The position numbers and the translations under genes were made by a program. DNA of 19,689 nucleotides from Flavobacteriaceae bacterium. Lineage in GTDB: Bacteria > Bacteroidota > Bacteroidia > Flavobacteriales > Flavobacteriaceae. Each line of letters starts with the position of its first letter. The stretch's first letter is position 1. Location: the NCBI GenBank assembly GCA_013001365.1, contig JABDMQ010000037.1:1-19689 (forward strand). The letters are read 5' to 3'. Positions 5,299-12,227 of the stretch are shown piece by piece. Below the pieces are notes generated by a model that was not told the DNA's origin, ran no database searches, and saw only the letters and a program-made list of their open reading frames with translations.

Positions 5299-7846
5299 GA
5301 AGACATTCCTCCGTACATTTTTGCCTTTCAGTCTTGCTTTCATCTTTACAGTGATCTCTTCATATCGTGCACATGCCCAAGAAGTAGAGTTCAATAATGG
5401 CGCTAGATATATTATTGGAGATGTTAGTGTAGCGGGCAACACGAACTTTAGTGCTCAAACAGTTGTAGCCTATTCTGGACTAAGAAAAGGAGATGCCATA
5501 ATCATTCCTGGCGAGAAAGTAGGAAATGCCATCAAGAAACTTTGGGGTACGAATCTCTTCAGTGACATAGATATTTACATTATCAAGATCGAGGATGACA
5601 CGGCATTTCTAGAAATCCGGCTTATTGACCTACCTGAATTAAATGAGGTAAGGATTGAGGGTGTTAAAAACTCCAAAAAAGAGGAGGTCATCAAGGAAAA
5701 CAAACTTAATAAGGGTATTAAAGTCACAGAAAACCTGATTACGACAACCAAGAATTACTTGACCAATAAATATAGAAAGTCAGGATTCCTGAATACCAAG
5801 GTAAATATCACCACTGCAGAAATAACGGATTCGATTCAAAAGGTACGGGTCAATATGCTAGTAGCTATTGATAAAGGTGAGAAAATAAAGGTCAAGGACA
5901 TCGTATTCAATGGTAATGAAGAGATAAGCAGCAAGAAACTGCGCAAGGCGATGAAGAACACGAAGAAGAAAAACCCGATTCGAGTCTTAAAGAGATCCAA
6001 GTACATCGAAGCAGATTTTCGAGAAGACCTAAATGCTGTGGTTGACAAATTCAAGGAAAACGGCTATAGGGATGCGCGAATCATTTCAGATACCATAATC
6101 AAGAATGATGATAATACGATTTCAATAAATATTGATGTTGAAGAAGGTGAACAATATACCTTTGGGAAGATATCGTTTTTAGGCAACACAGTTTATACAG
6201 ATACACAGCTCACAAGACAACTTGGCATTTCTGAAGGAGATACATACAATGGCGTGTTCTTGAAAGAACGTATTGCTGATGAATCGCCAGATGCTGATGA
6301 CCTTACCAACCTTTATCAAAACAGTGGTTATCTCTTTTCGACCATTAACCCAGTTGAAGTGAATGCAGATGGGAATGTCATTGATATGGAGATTCGAATT
6401 TCTGAAGGGAAACCAGCTTATTTCAATAATGTTACGGTCGTTGGAAACGATAAAACAAATGACCATGTAGTCTACCGTGAATTAAGGACGCGACCTGGTC
6501 AACTTTACAGTAAGGCCAATGTTATTAGGACCATAAGGGAGATCAGCCAATTAGGATTTTTCGATGCAGAACAAGTGGTCCCAAATTTCAAGAACCCGAA
6601 CCCAAATGATGGTACCTTGGACATGGAATATTCGGTAGTTGAAAAAGGATCAAGCCAGATAGAACTTCAGGGAGGCTATGGTGGTGGCGGTTTCATTGGC
6701 ACATTAGGTCTTTCGTTCTCGAATTTCGCCATCAAGGACCTTTTCAATAAGGAAGCGTACAAACCGATTCCAATGGGTGATGGTCAAAGATTATCGTTAA
6801 GACTACAAGCCAGTAGGTTCTTCCAGACCTATAGTTTTTCATTCTCAGAACCGTGGTTAGGAGGAAAGAAACCAGTGCAATTATCTACATCCTTATCACA
6901 TACAAAGCAGTTTTTATTCAATCCTATAACCCGAAATGCTGATAAGGACAGACGCTTTAATATTACAGGTGCTTCAATTGGAATGGCCAAGAAATTATCG
7001 GCCCCAGATGATTATTTCGTCTTGTCGCAGGCATTGAGTTTCCAGCATTACAATCTTAAGAACTATAACACTGGGCTTTTTACATTTGGTGATGGGTATT
7101 CCAATAATCTATCCTATACTATAGGATTGAGTAGGAACAGTTCTGGACCAAATCCTATATTTCCATTAGGTGGTTCTAATTTTAGTGCTTCAGCTAAATT
7201 AAGCTTACCTTATTCACTCTTCAATAATGTGGATTATTCAGCATTGAGTGACGAGAGGGAACAAGCGGTTATCAATCAAGATGGTGACAGAATTGCCGAA
7301 ATAGACCAAGAGCGTTTTAAGTGGCTTGAATTCTATAAAGTAAAGTTCAGTGCAGAATGGTTTACTCGCGTAATAGATAAATTAGTTTTAAGACCAAGAA
7401 TAGAATTTGGATTCCTTGGAGCATATAACAATGATCGAGGCATCATTCCTTTTGAACGATTCTTCTTAGGAGGTAGTGGACTTGGACAATTTGCACTAGA
7501 TGGTCGTGAAGTCATTGCCCTTCGAGGGTATGATGACCAAGTATTGTCATCGCAAGATGGTGGGAGCATTTACAATAAATTCTCCTTGGAATTGCGTTAT
7601 CCAATTACCCTTAAGCAATCTGCATCCATTTATGGACTGGCCTTTTTAGAAGGGGGAGCATCATATAATAATTTCAGGGATTATAATCCGTTTGACATAC
7701 AACGTTCAGCAGGAGCAGGTATTCGTATCTTCATGCCGGCATTTGGATTGCTAGGGATTGATTTTGGTTATGGCTATGATCCAATTCCTGGACAGACAAT
7801 AAATAGTGGTTGGCAAACACACTTTATAATTGGTCAGCAATTCTAA
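5282..7846 (+). CDS. bamA: Outer-membrane protein assembly factor BamA
   Basis: About 854 residues: signal peptide (cleavage near AHA|Q, residue 32), a POTRA region to about residue 450 whose repeats show patterns such as YIIGDVSVAGNTNFSAQTV and FGKISFLGNTVYTDTQL, then an Omp85 barrel to the terminal phenylalanine. The conserved barrel-lock motif is LRGYDD with Arg748. BamA inserts beta-barrel proteins, including T9SS and nutrient-uptake barrels, into the outer membrane. No ATG is suitably placed. The GTG at 5282 gives MNKLTKKTFLRTF, a typical basic signal-peptide start; a TTG at 5270 would add four residues. Either way the gene overlaps the 3' end of uppS. Downstream lie two OmpH/Skp chaperones, as usual in Bacteroidota. 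Confidence 0.96.
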   Translation: MNKLTKKTFLRTFLPFSLAFIFTVISSYRAHAQEVEFNNGARYIIGDVSVAGNTNFSAQTVVAYSGLRKGDAIIIPGEKVGNAIKKLWGTNLFSDIDIYIIKIEDDTAFLEIRLIDLPELNEVRIEGVKNSKKEEVIKENKLNKGIKVTENLITTTKNYLTNKYRKSGFLNTKVNITTAEITDSIQKVRVNMLVAIDKGEKIKVKDIVFNGNEEISSKKLRKAMKNTKKKNPIRVLKRSKYIEADFREDLNAVVDKFKENGYRDARIISDTIIKNDDNTISINIDVEEGEQYTFGKISFLGNTVYTDTQLTRQLGISEGDTYNGVFLKERIADESPDADDLTNLYQNSGYLFSTINPVEVNADGNVIDMEIRISEGKPAYFNNVTVVGNDKTNDHVVYRELRTRPGQLYSKANVIRTIREISQLGFFDAEQVVPNFKNPNPNDGTLDMEYSVVEKGSSQIELQGGYGGGGFIGTLGLSFSNFAIKDLFNKEAYKPIPMGDGQRLSLRLQASRFFQTYSFSFSEPWLGGKKPVQLSTSLSHTKQFLFNPITRNADKDRRFNITGASIGMAKKLSAPDDYFVLSQALSFQHYNLKNYNTGLFTFGDGYSNNLSYTIGLSRNSSGPNPIFPLGGSNFSASAKLSLPYSLFNNVDYSALSDEREQAVINQDGDRIAEIDQERFKWLEFYKVKFSAEWFTRVIDKLVLRPRIEFGFLGAYNNDRGIIPFERFFLGGSGLGQFALDGREVIALRGYDDQVLSSQDGGSIYNKFSLELRYPITLKQSASIYGLAFLEGGASYNNFRDYNPFDIQRSAGAGIRIFMPAFGLLGIDFGYGYDPIPGQTINSGWQTHFIIGQQF

Positions 7847-7921
7847 TACAAGGAGCATGACTTTTAGCGGGAAGCCTTATGTTTTGAACCAGTAGTTGAA
7901 ATTTTTCAGATTTAATTTCGT

Positions 7922-7929
7922 TATTTTTG
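7922..7929 (+). promoter_or_regulatory. -7 box upstream of first ompH (TATTTTTG)
   Basis: TATTTTTG fits TAnnTTTG, with a TTG at 7896-7898, 23 bases upstream and slightly farther than the usual spacing. It lies 38 bases before the chosen ATG (7968) and inside the longer open frame. This supports the internal start and a short 5' leader. Confidence 0.5.
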
Positions 7930-7967
7930 GGAATTATTGCATGAATAGCAGCTTTAAATACAGTACC

Positions 7968-9047
7968 ATGAAAATCAAGGTTTTTTTATTAATTGGCATC
8001 ATAGCTTTATCAAGCACTACGCTCAATGCCCAGCGAGGTGTAAGAATTGGCTATATTGATACAGAATATATCCTACAGAACGTTCCAGAATATCAAGAAG
8101 CGTCTTCTCAATTAGATTCCAAAGTACAAAAATGGAAAGGTGAAATCGAAGCCAAACTTGGTGAGATAGAACAGAAAAGAAATGATCTTAGCAACGAAAG
8201 TGTCTTATTGACACCAGAATTAGTTAAGGAACGTGAGGAAGACATCCTATTTGAAGAAAAAGAAATCTTGGATTATCAACAAAAGCGATTTGGCCCGAAC
8301 GGTGATCTTATGATTCAGAAAAAACAGTTGGTTCAACCTATTCAGGATCAGATTTTTGCAGCAGTTCAGGATATTGCGGCCAATCGAAAATATGATTTTG
8401 TCTTTGACAAATCTGCTGACTTGACCATGCTTTATTCAGCTGAGCGATTTGACATAAGCGAACAAGTACTGCGTACAATAACAAGAGCCGCTAAACGAAA
8501 GCAAATCGAAAACAAACGTGATAGAAAAGCTGCTGAGGCTGAAAATGTTGTCCCAGAAGAAGTTAATGAAGAGCTGGAAGCTCGAAAAAAACAAGTAGAA
8601 GAGAACAAGGCTGCCAGAGCTCAAGCTGCTGAAGAGAAAAGGCAAGCTACCCTAGAAGCTCGTGAAGCCAAAAAGAAAGCCGCATTGGAGCGTCGTCAAA
8701 AAATATTGGACGAACGAGCTGCGAAGAAAAAAGCTGCTGAGGGAAAAGAAGATCCTATGCCTTTCGACATAAAGAAAGATGAAAATATGGAGAATGGCAC
8801 ACCTTTTGAGAATGAGGATACAGAAGAGGGAGCCGCGAGCTCTAAAGGTGAGGAGAACAGTGAAAATGAATCCACTGATGAACCCGAGGAAGAAGAAAAG
8901 AAGGCGGCGCCTTTAACAAGGGAAGAACGCAAACAGAAACTGGAAGAACGAAAGAAACAAATTCTTGAAGCAAGAGAAAAAGCTAGGCAAGAAAGACTAG
9001 AAAAAAGAAAGAAAGCAAAAGATTCAATTAACAGCGATAATAATTAA
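7968..9047 (+). CDS. OmpH/Skp-family periplasmic chaperone with long charged tail
   Basis: A 359-residue exported protein. The frame is open from 7896, but the first 24 codons are not signal-like and contain the promoter box. The ATG at 7968 gives MKIKVFLLIGIIALSSTTLNA, a clean signal peptide with cleavage at residue 21. Residues 24-172 are an OmpH/Skp domain: VRIGYIDTEYILQNVPEY start, long coiled-coil arms, and a KYDFVFDKSADLTMLYS strand. Skp proteins hold unfolded outer-membrane proteins for BamA. The remaining 187 residues are unusual for Skp: a Lys/Arg/Glu/Ala-rich helix, an acidic stretch at 281-310, then a second basic helix with EERKKQ, EAREKARQ and ERLEKRKK. Such a highly charged single-helix or disordered tail may contact peptidoglycan, lipid headgroups or BamA; that is inference. 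Confidence 0.88.
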   Translation: MKIKVFLLIGIIALSSTTLNAQRGVRIGYIDTEYILQNVPEYQEASSQLDSKVQKWKGEIEAKLGEIEQKRNDLSNESVLLTPELVKEREEDILFEEKEILDYQQKRFGPNGDLMIQKKQLVQPIQDQIFAAVQDIAANRKYDFVFDKSADLTMLYSAERFDISEQVLRTITRAAKRKQIENKRDRKAAEAENVVPEEVNEELEARKKQVEENKAARAQAAEEKRQATLEAREAKKKAALERRQKILDERAAKKKAAEGKEDPMPFDIKKDENMENGTPFENEDTEEGAASSKGEENSENESTDEPEEEEKKAAPLTREERKQKLEERKKQILEAREKARQERLEKRKKAKDSINSDNN

Positions 9048-9081
9048 CAATAAATTTATAACACTTAATACCCATTTTAAA

Positions 9082-9582
9082 ATGAAACGATTTAAAACAC
9101 TTTTATTAGCAACAGCACTTTTCATCGGAATGACGAGTTTTATGCAAGCGCAAAGTAACGTTGCTCATATAAATACCCAAGAGTTGATCCAGGCCATGCC
9201 AGAGATGATGACAGCTCAAGCAGAAATCGAGAAATTAGGTAAGACCTACGAAGCTGAGATCAAGGAATTAGCAACATCTTTACAGAACAAGATGAAGCAA
9301 TATGATACCGAAGCACCTACTCAAACTGATGAGGAAAACCAGAAACGAGTACAGGAAGTCCAAGGATTGGAGCAAAATATCCGTTCTTATCAAGCCAATG
9401 CGCAAAAGGATCTTCAACAAAAAGAATTCGATTTGTTAAAGCCAATTACTGAAAAGGCCAAAGCGGCAATCGATAAAGTTGCCAAAGCACAAGGATTTCA
9501 GTATGTACTTGACGCGGCTACGTTGATTGTAGCAGATGGGAAAGACCTTATGGCTGATGTAAAAGCTGAGTTAGGAATATAA
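9082..9582 (+). CDS. OmpH/Skp-family periplasmic chaperone
   Basis: A 166-residue protein of normal Skp length. The signal peptide MKRFKTLLLATALFIGMTSF is followed by MQA|Q (cleavage near residue 23). The mature part starts NVAHINTQELIQAMPEM, continues through a Gln/Glu/Lys-rich helical hairpin (about residues 45-125), and ends with the family's FQYVLDAATLIVADG strand. It is a paralogue of the gene 34 bases upstream but without the charged tail, so the pair probably arose by duplication. It is expected to act in the periplasm on outer-membrane proteins bound for BamA. The gene is closed by a stem-loop terminator 25 bases after the stop. Confidence 0.93.
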   Translation: MKRFKTLLLATALFIGMTSFMQAQSNVAHINTQELIQAMPEMMTAQAEIEKLGKTYEAEIKELATSLQNKMKQYDTEAPTQTDEENQKRVQEVQGLEQNIRSYQANAQKDLQQKEFDLLKPITEKAKAAIDKVAKAQGFQYVLDAATLIVADGKDLMADVKAELGI

Positions 9583-9606
9583 TCCTACTTAAATAATATT
9601 ATCTTG

Positions 9607-9635
9607 AAAAGCTGCCTTTAACGGGCGGCTTTTTT
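9607..9635 (+). terminator. Rho-independent terminator after second ompH
   Basis: An 8-bp stem (9609-9616 with 9624-9631, one G-T wobble) and a 7-nt loop are followed by a T-run. Two flanking A-T pairs could lengthen the stem. It ends the bamA/ompH transcript. Its T-run runs straight into the -7 box of murI. Confidence 0.75.
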
Positions 9636-9642
9636 ATTTTTG
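9635..9642 (+). promoter_or_regulatory. -7 box of murI (TATTTTTG)
   Basis: TATTTTTG matches TAnnTTTG and ends seven bases before the murI ATG, giving a leader of only a few bases. The box begins in the T-run of the upstream terminator, so any -33 contacts would fall within the hairpin DNA. Confidence 0.45.
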
Positions 9643-9649
9643 CAACTGT

Positions 9650-10429
9650 ATGAGTAATAAGCCTATTGGTATTTTTGATTCTGGTGTTGGAGGCACGTCC
9701 ATATGGAAGGAAATACATGCGTTGCTCCCATTTGAAAATACCATATATCTTGCTGATAGCAAAAATGCACCTTACGGACCGAAAGGCAAAGAACGAATCA
9801 TTGAATTAAGTATAAAGAATACGGAATTCCTTTTGGAAAGAGGATGTAAGATCATCGTCGTTGCCTGTAATACAGCGACCACCAATGCAATTAAGGTGCT
9901 CAGAGAATCCTACGATGTACCATTTATTGGCATTGAGCCAGCCATAAAACCCGCTGCCTTACTAAGTAAGACCAAGGTTGTTGGTATATTGGCCACAAAA
10001 GGAACCTTGTCGAGCGATCTCTTTAATAAAACATCGGATCTATTTGCAAGCGGCATAGAGATCATTGAGCAAGATGGTGAGGGTATAGTGCCTTTAATTG
10101 AAGAAGGCAAGCTTGAATCTGAAGAGATGACCGATCTATTGAAGTTATATTTAAATCCAATGATCAATGCAGATATAGACTATTTGGTTCTAGGTTGTAG
10201 TCATTATCCTTATTTGATTCCGGAATTGCTCAAGATTTTACCCAATGATGTCAAGATCATAGATTCTGGTGAGGCAGTAGCTATTCAGACCAAAGAAATC
10301 CTCAAGAGAAATAATCTTCTCAATATGCAAAAAACTCACGTAAGTAATGAATTCATTACCAATGCGAATCCTAGCATATTAAGCAATATCCTAGGTAATG
10401 AATGTAATGTAACAGTAAAGGATTTCTAA
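9650..10429 (+). CDS. murI: Glutamate racemase
   Basis: A 259-residue cytoplasmic enzyme interconverting L- and D-glutamate to supply D-Glu for peptidoglycan. It opens with PIGIFDSGVGGTS. The two catalytic cysteines are visible as VACNTATT (Cys73) and LGCSHYPY (Cys183), with the general ADSKNAPYG block between. Length and start are as expected for the family. It has its own promoter box right after the ompH terminator. Its position completes an envelope cluster with uppS and bamA. The 3' end faces the minus-strand carbonic anhydrase unit. The stem-loop in the gap has a U-tract only for the minus strand, so murI has no clear terminator of its own. Confidence 0.97.
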   Translation: MSNKPIGIFDSGVGGTSIWKEIHALLPFENTIYLADSKNAPYGPKGKERIIELSIKNTEFLLERGCKIIVVACNTATTNAIKVLRESYDVPFIGIEPAIKPAALLSKTKVVGILATKGTLSSDLFNKTSDLFASGIEIIEQDGEGIVPLIEEGKLESEEMTDLLKLYLNPMINADIDYLVLGCSHYPYLIPELLKILPNDVKIIDSGEAVAIQTKEILKRNNLLNMQKTHVSNEFITNANPSILSNILGNECNVTVKDF

Positions 10430-10437
10430 ACAGGGTC

Positions 10438-10483
10438 AAAAAACAAAGGAAACAGAATGATATAAAATCAAGCGTTTCCTTTG
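10438..10483 (-). terminator. Rho-independent terminator of the minus-strand unit
   Basis: A perfect 10-bp inverted repeat (10444-10453 with 10474-10483) spans a 20-nt loop that itself contains a short TGAT/ATCA stem. On the minus strand it is followed directly by six U residues (10443-10438). On the plus strand there is no U-run. It therefore terminates transcripts from the right. It begins 24 bases after the stop of the small ORF and about 150 bases after the carbonic anhydrase stop. Confidence 0.72.
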
Positions 10484-10507
10484 CGAATTGTATTCCTTTA
10501 ATTGGCA

Positions 10508-10630
10508 TTACCCAATAAGTCCAATGGGTCTTCTCTCAGCCACTAATGTGAGTAGCACCCCAATACAATAGATTAAAAGTAAGAAATTATTTTTTAATAA
10601 CCAACTGATTTTTAAGATTTTATCAATCAA
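10508..10630 (-). CDS. Putative 40-residue single-helix membrane protein (TTG start)
   Basis: Directly after the TAA of the carbonic anhydrase-like gene, the same frame continues from a TTG for 40 codons to a TAA. The product starts (M)IDKILKISWLLKNN, has a hydrophobic core of about residues 16-31 (FLLLIYCIGVLLTLVA), and ends ERRPIGLIG. A basic N-terminal segment, one membrane helix and a charged tail is a sensible small-membrane-protein layout. There is no ATG; TTG next to the upstream stop would suit translational reinitiation. A strong terminator starts 24 bases after its stop, which would make it the last gene of the transcript. I do not recognise a family. It could instead be a decayed C-terminal remnant, or chance. 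Confidence 0.45.
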   Translation of the reverse strand: MIDKILKISWLLKNNFLLLIYCIGVLLTLVAERRPIGLIG

Positions 10631-11143
10631 TTATTTAAACCATCCTGAATATTTCACGTAATTATTGGCAATACGATCGATCTCTCCAGAAATTAATTCC
10701 TCACTAATATCTTTTACCTTCCTAGCAGGAATACCAGCATATATGCTTCCAGATTCAACATTGGTGTTTTTAGTGACTACAGCACCTGCAGCAATTATAC
10801 AATTGCTTTCCACAACGCAATCGTCCATTACAATACTACCCATACCTATAAGTACGTTATCATGAATAGTACAACCGTGAACGATTGCATTGTGACCGAT
10901 CGAGACATTATTACCTATGGTAGTTGGTGATTTTTTGTAAGTCGCATGTATTACCGCGCCATCTTGCACATTGACCTTATTACCCATTTTTATGAAATGA
11001 ACATCGCCTCTAATCACTGCATTGAACCAAATACTGCATTGATCACCCATTGAAACCTCACCAACGATTGTTGCATTCTCTGCGATATAGCAATCTTCCC
11101 CAAAATCAGGGCTATTACCATTGACTGATTTAATGATTGGCAT
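10631..11143 (-). CDS. Gamma carbonic anhydrase-like hexapeptide protein
   Basis: A 170-residue left-handed beta-helix protein with hexapeptide repeats, of the YrdA/PaaY/CaiE-like gamma carbonic anhydrase family. Zinc-ligand histidines are at VIHATY (His66), IGHNAIVHGC (His84 and His89). The conserved SIWFNAVIRGD (37-47, with Arg45 and Asp47) and NVQDG (58-62) are present, and a trimerisation-type C-terminal helix follows SIYAGIPARKVK. Members form trimers with metal at subunit interfaces; many have weak or no measured CO2 hydratase activity, so true carbonic anhydrase function is not certain. It has no signal peptide. It lies 78 bases after the PorP/SprF stop, with only a poor promoter-like sequence (TTCTTTTG) between, so it may be read from the T9SS transcript. 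Confidence 0.9.
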   Translation of the reverse strand: MPIIKSVNGNSPDFGEDCYIAENATIVGEVSMGDQCSIWFNAVIRGDVHFIKMGNKVNVQDGAVIHATYKKSPTTIGNNVSIGHNAIVHGCTIHDNVLIGMGSIVMDDCVVESNCIIAAGAVVTKNTNVESGSIYAGIPARKVKDISEELISGEIDRIANNYVKYSGWFK

Positions 11144-11221
11144 ATTGATCTATTTAAAAAGCATTTAGGCCATGCAATCCTTGTATACCTTGATTACTAT
11201 TGCAAAAGAAGAACTTCTTAA

Positions 11222-12223
11222 TTAATTTACTGCTGGACAGTTGCAATCGTAAAGCTCTCGCCTGCAATTAAAGTTTATTCCCAGGGTTATTTGATGAAAT
11301 CCACTATTATTGAATACGATTGAATTGGACTGGTATGAATACGTATAAGCAAAAACGAATTTCTTATAGTCTACACCAATTAAAGGAGATATGTATTGCA
11401 ATTTCTGACTACTTACACCAGAACCATCAAGGAATTCTGCACCATCAAGGCTACGTCTGTATGATATACCTCCCCAAATCTTACCGAATTCGGTTTTCTT
11501 GTAGACTTTAGCATTGACATCTATTGTGGACTCCGCTGTTGCATCTCTGTACTGGTACATCAATGAAGGCTCATATGCCCATTCGCCATCAGGCTTACCG
11601 AAGACTGCGCCCGCCGATAGTAAATATCGTCTTAAGTTGCTAGCAATCTGGATATCATTATTTATACCTGAATTATTCAAGACATTCTTTACTGTTCCAT
11701 GTGCATAATAATCCAGGAAATTATAGGAAAACCCAAAATCAATGTTGAATTCTGTTGAGCTTTGCTCTATTCCTGCAATTATCGGATCGAAACCTTCTGC
11801 CAAGAAAGTGGTTTCATCAAGTTTATATTGAATGAACCCTGCGCTTAACCCAAATGACAATTGATTAAGGTCGACCTCATTCCGAGAAAACATTAAATGA
11901 TGTGCATATGTTAAATAAGCTCCAGTCTGTGAATGGTATCCATTTTTATCATTGAAAAGTATAGCGCCATATCCAGATGGAGAATCGCCCCATCTACCAT
12001 TAATACTTAAGGTCTGTAACTGCGGTGCATTATCCTGTCCAAACCATTGCTGGCGACCTGTTAATCGAACTTTATCACAAATAGCAGCTCCCGCCATCGA
12101 TGGATGGATCAAGTAATAATTATCAGTTAGATAGTCTACATAAACCGGAAGTCCTTCCTGTGAGAATGAGACATTAAAAAGTAAAGCTGAAAGGAATATA
12201 AATAGGTTTTTTTTCAGATTCAT
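11222..12223 (-). CDS. PorP/SprF family T9SS outer-membrane protein
   Basis: A 333-residue exported protein with a signal peptide cleaved near residue 21 (FNVSFS|Q). The family's N-terminal signatures are visible: LIHPSMAGA (38-46) and RQQWFGQDNAPQLQTLSI (57-74). Many aromatic, alternating strands indicate a beta-barrel, and it ends LYDCNCPAVN. In Flavobacterium johnsoniae SprF is required for secretion of the type B-domain adhesin SprB, and similar genes sit beside other type B substrates. Here it begins four bases after the stop of such a substrate, so it is very probably the dedicated secretion or anchoring partner of that protein. It is unlikely to be the core P. gingivalis-type PorP because of this pairing. 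Confidence 0.92.
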   Translation of the reverse strand: MNLKKNLFIFLSALLFNVSFSQEGLPVYVDYLTDNYYLIHPSMAGAAICDKVRLTGRQQWFGQDNAPQLQTLSINGRWGDSPSGYGAILFNDKNGYHSQTGAYLTYAHHLMFSRNEVDLNQLSFGLSAGFIQYKLDETTFLAEGFDPIIAGIEQSSTEFNIDFGFSYNFLDYYAHGTVKNVLNNSGINNDIQIASNLRRYLLSAGAVFGKPDGEWAYEPSLMYQYRDATAESTIDVNAKVYKKTEFGKIWGGISYRRSLDGAEFLDGSGVSSQKLQYISPLIGVDYKKFVFAYTYSYQSNSIVFNNSGFHQITLGINFNCRRELYDCNCPAVN

Positions 12224-12227
12224 GGTA

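Noticed and set aside
7847..7921. Small ORF starting at the ATG near 7857
   Set aside because: Only 12 codons, with no convincing protein-like features or start context.
7896..7967. 24-codon extension of the first ompH gene
   Set aside because: It spoils the signal peptide and spans a TAnnTTTG box; ATG 7968 gives a normal signal sequence.
11144..11221. Terminator or promoter between the SprF-like and carbonic anhydrase-like genes
   Set aside because: Only a 4-5 bp stem and a one-mismatch -7 box (TTCTTTTG) are present, too weak to list as features.
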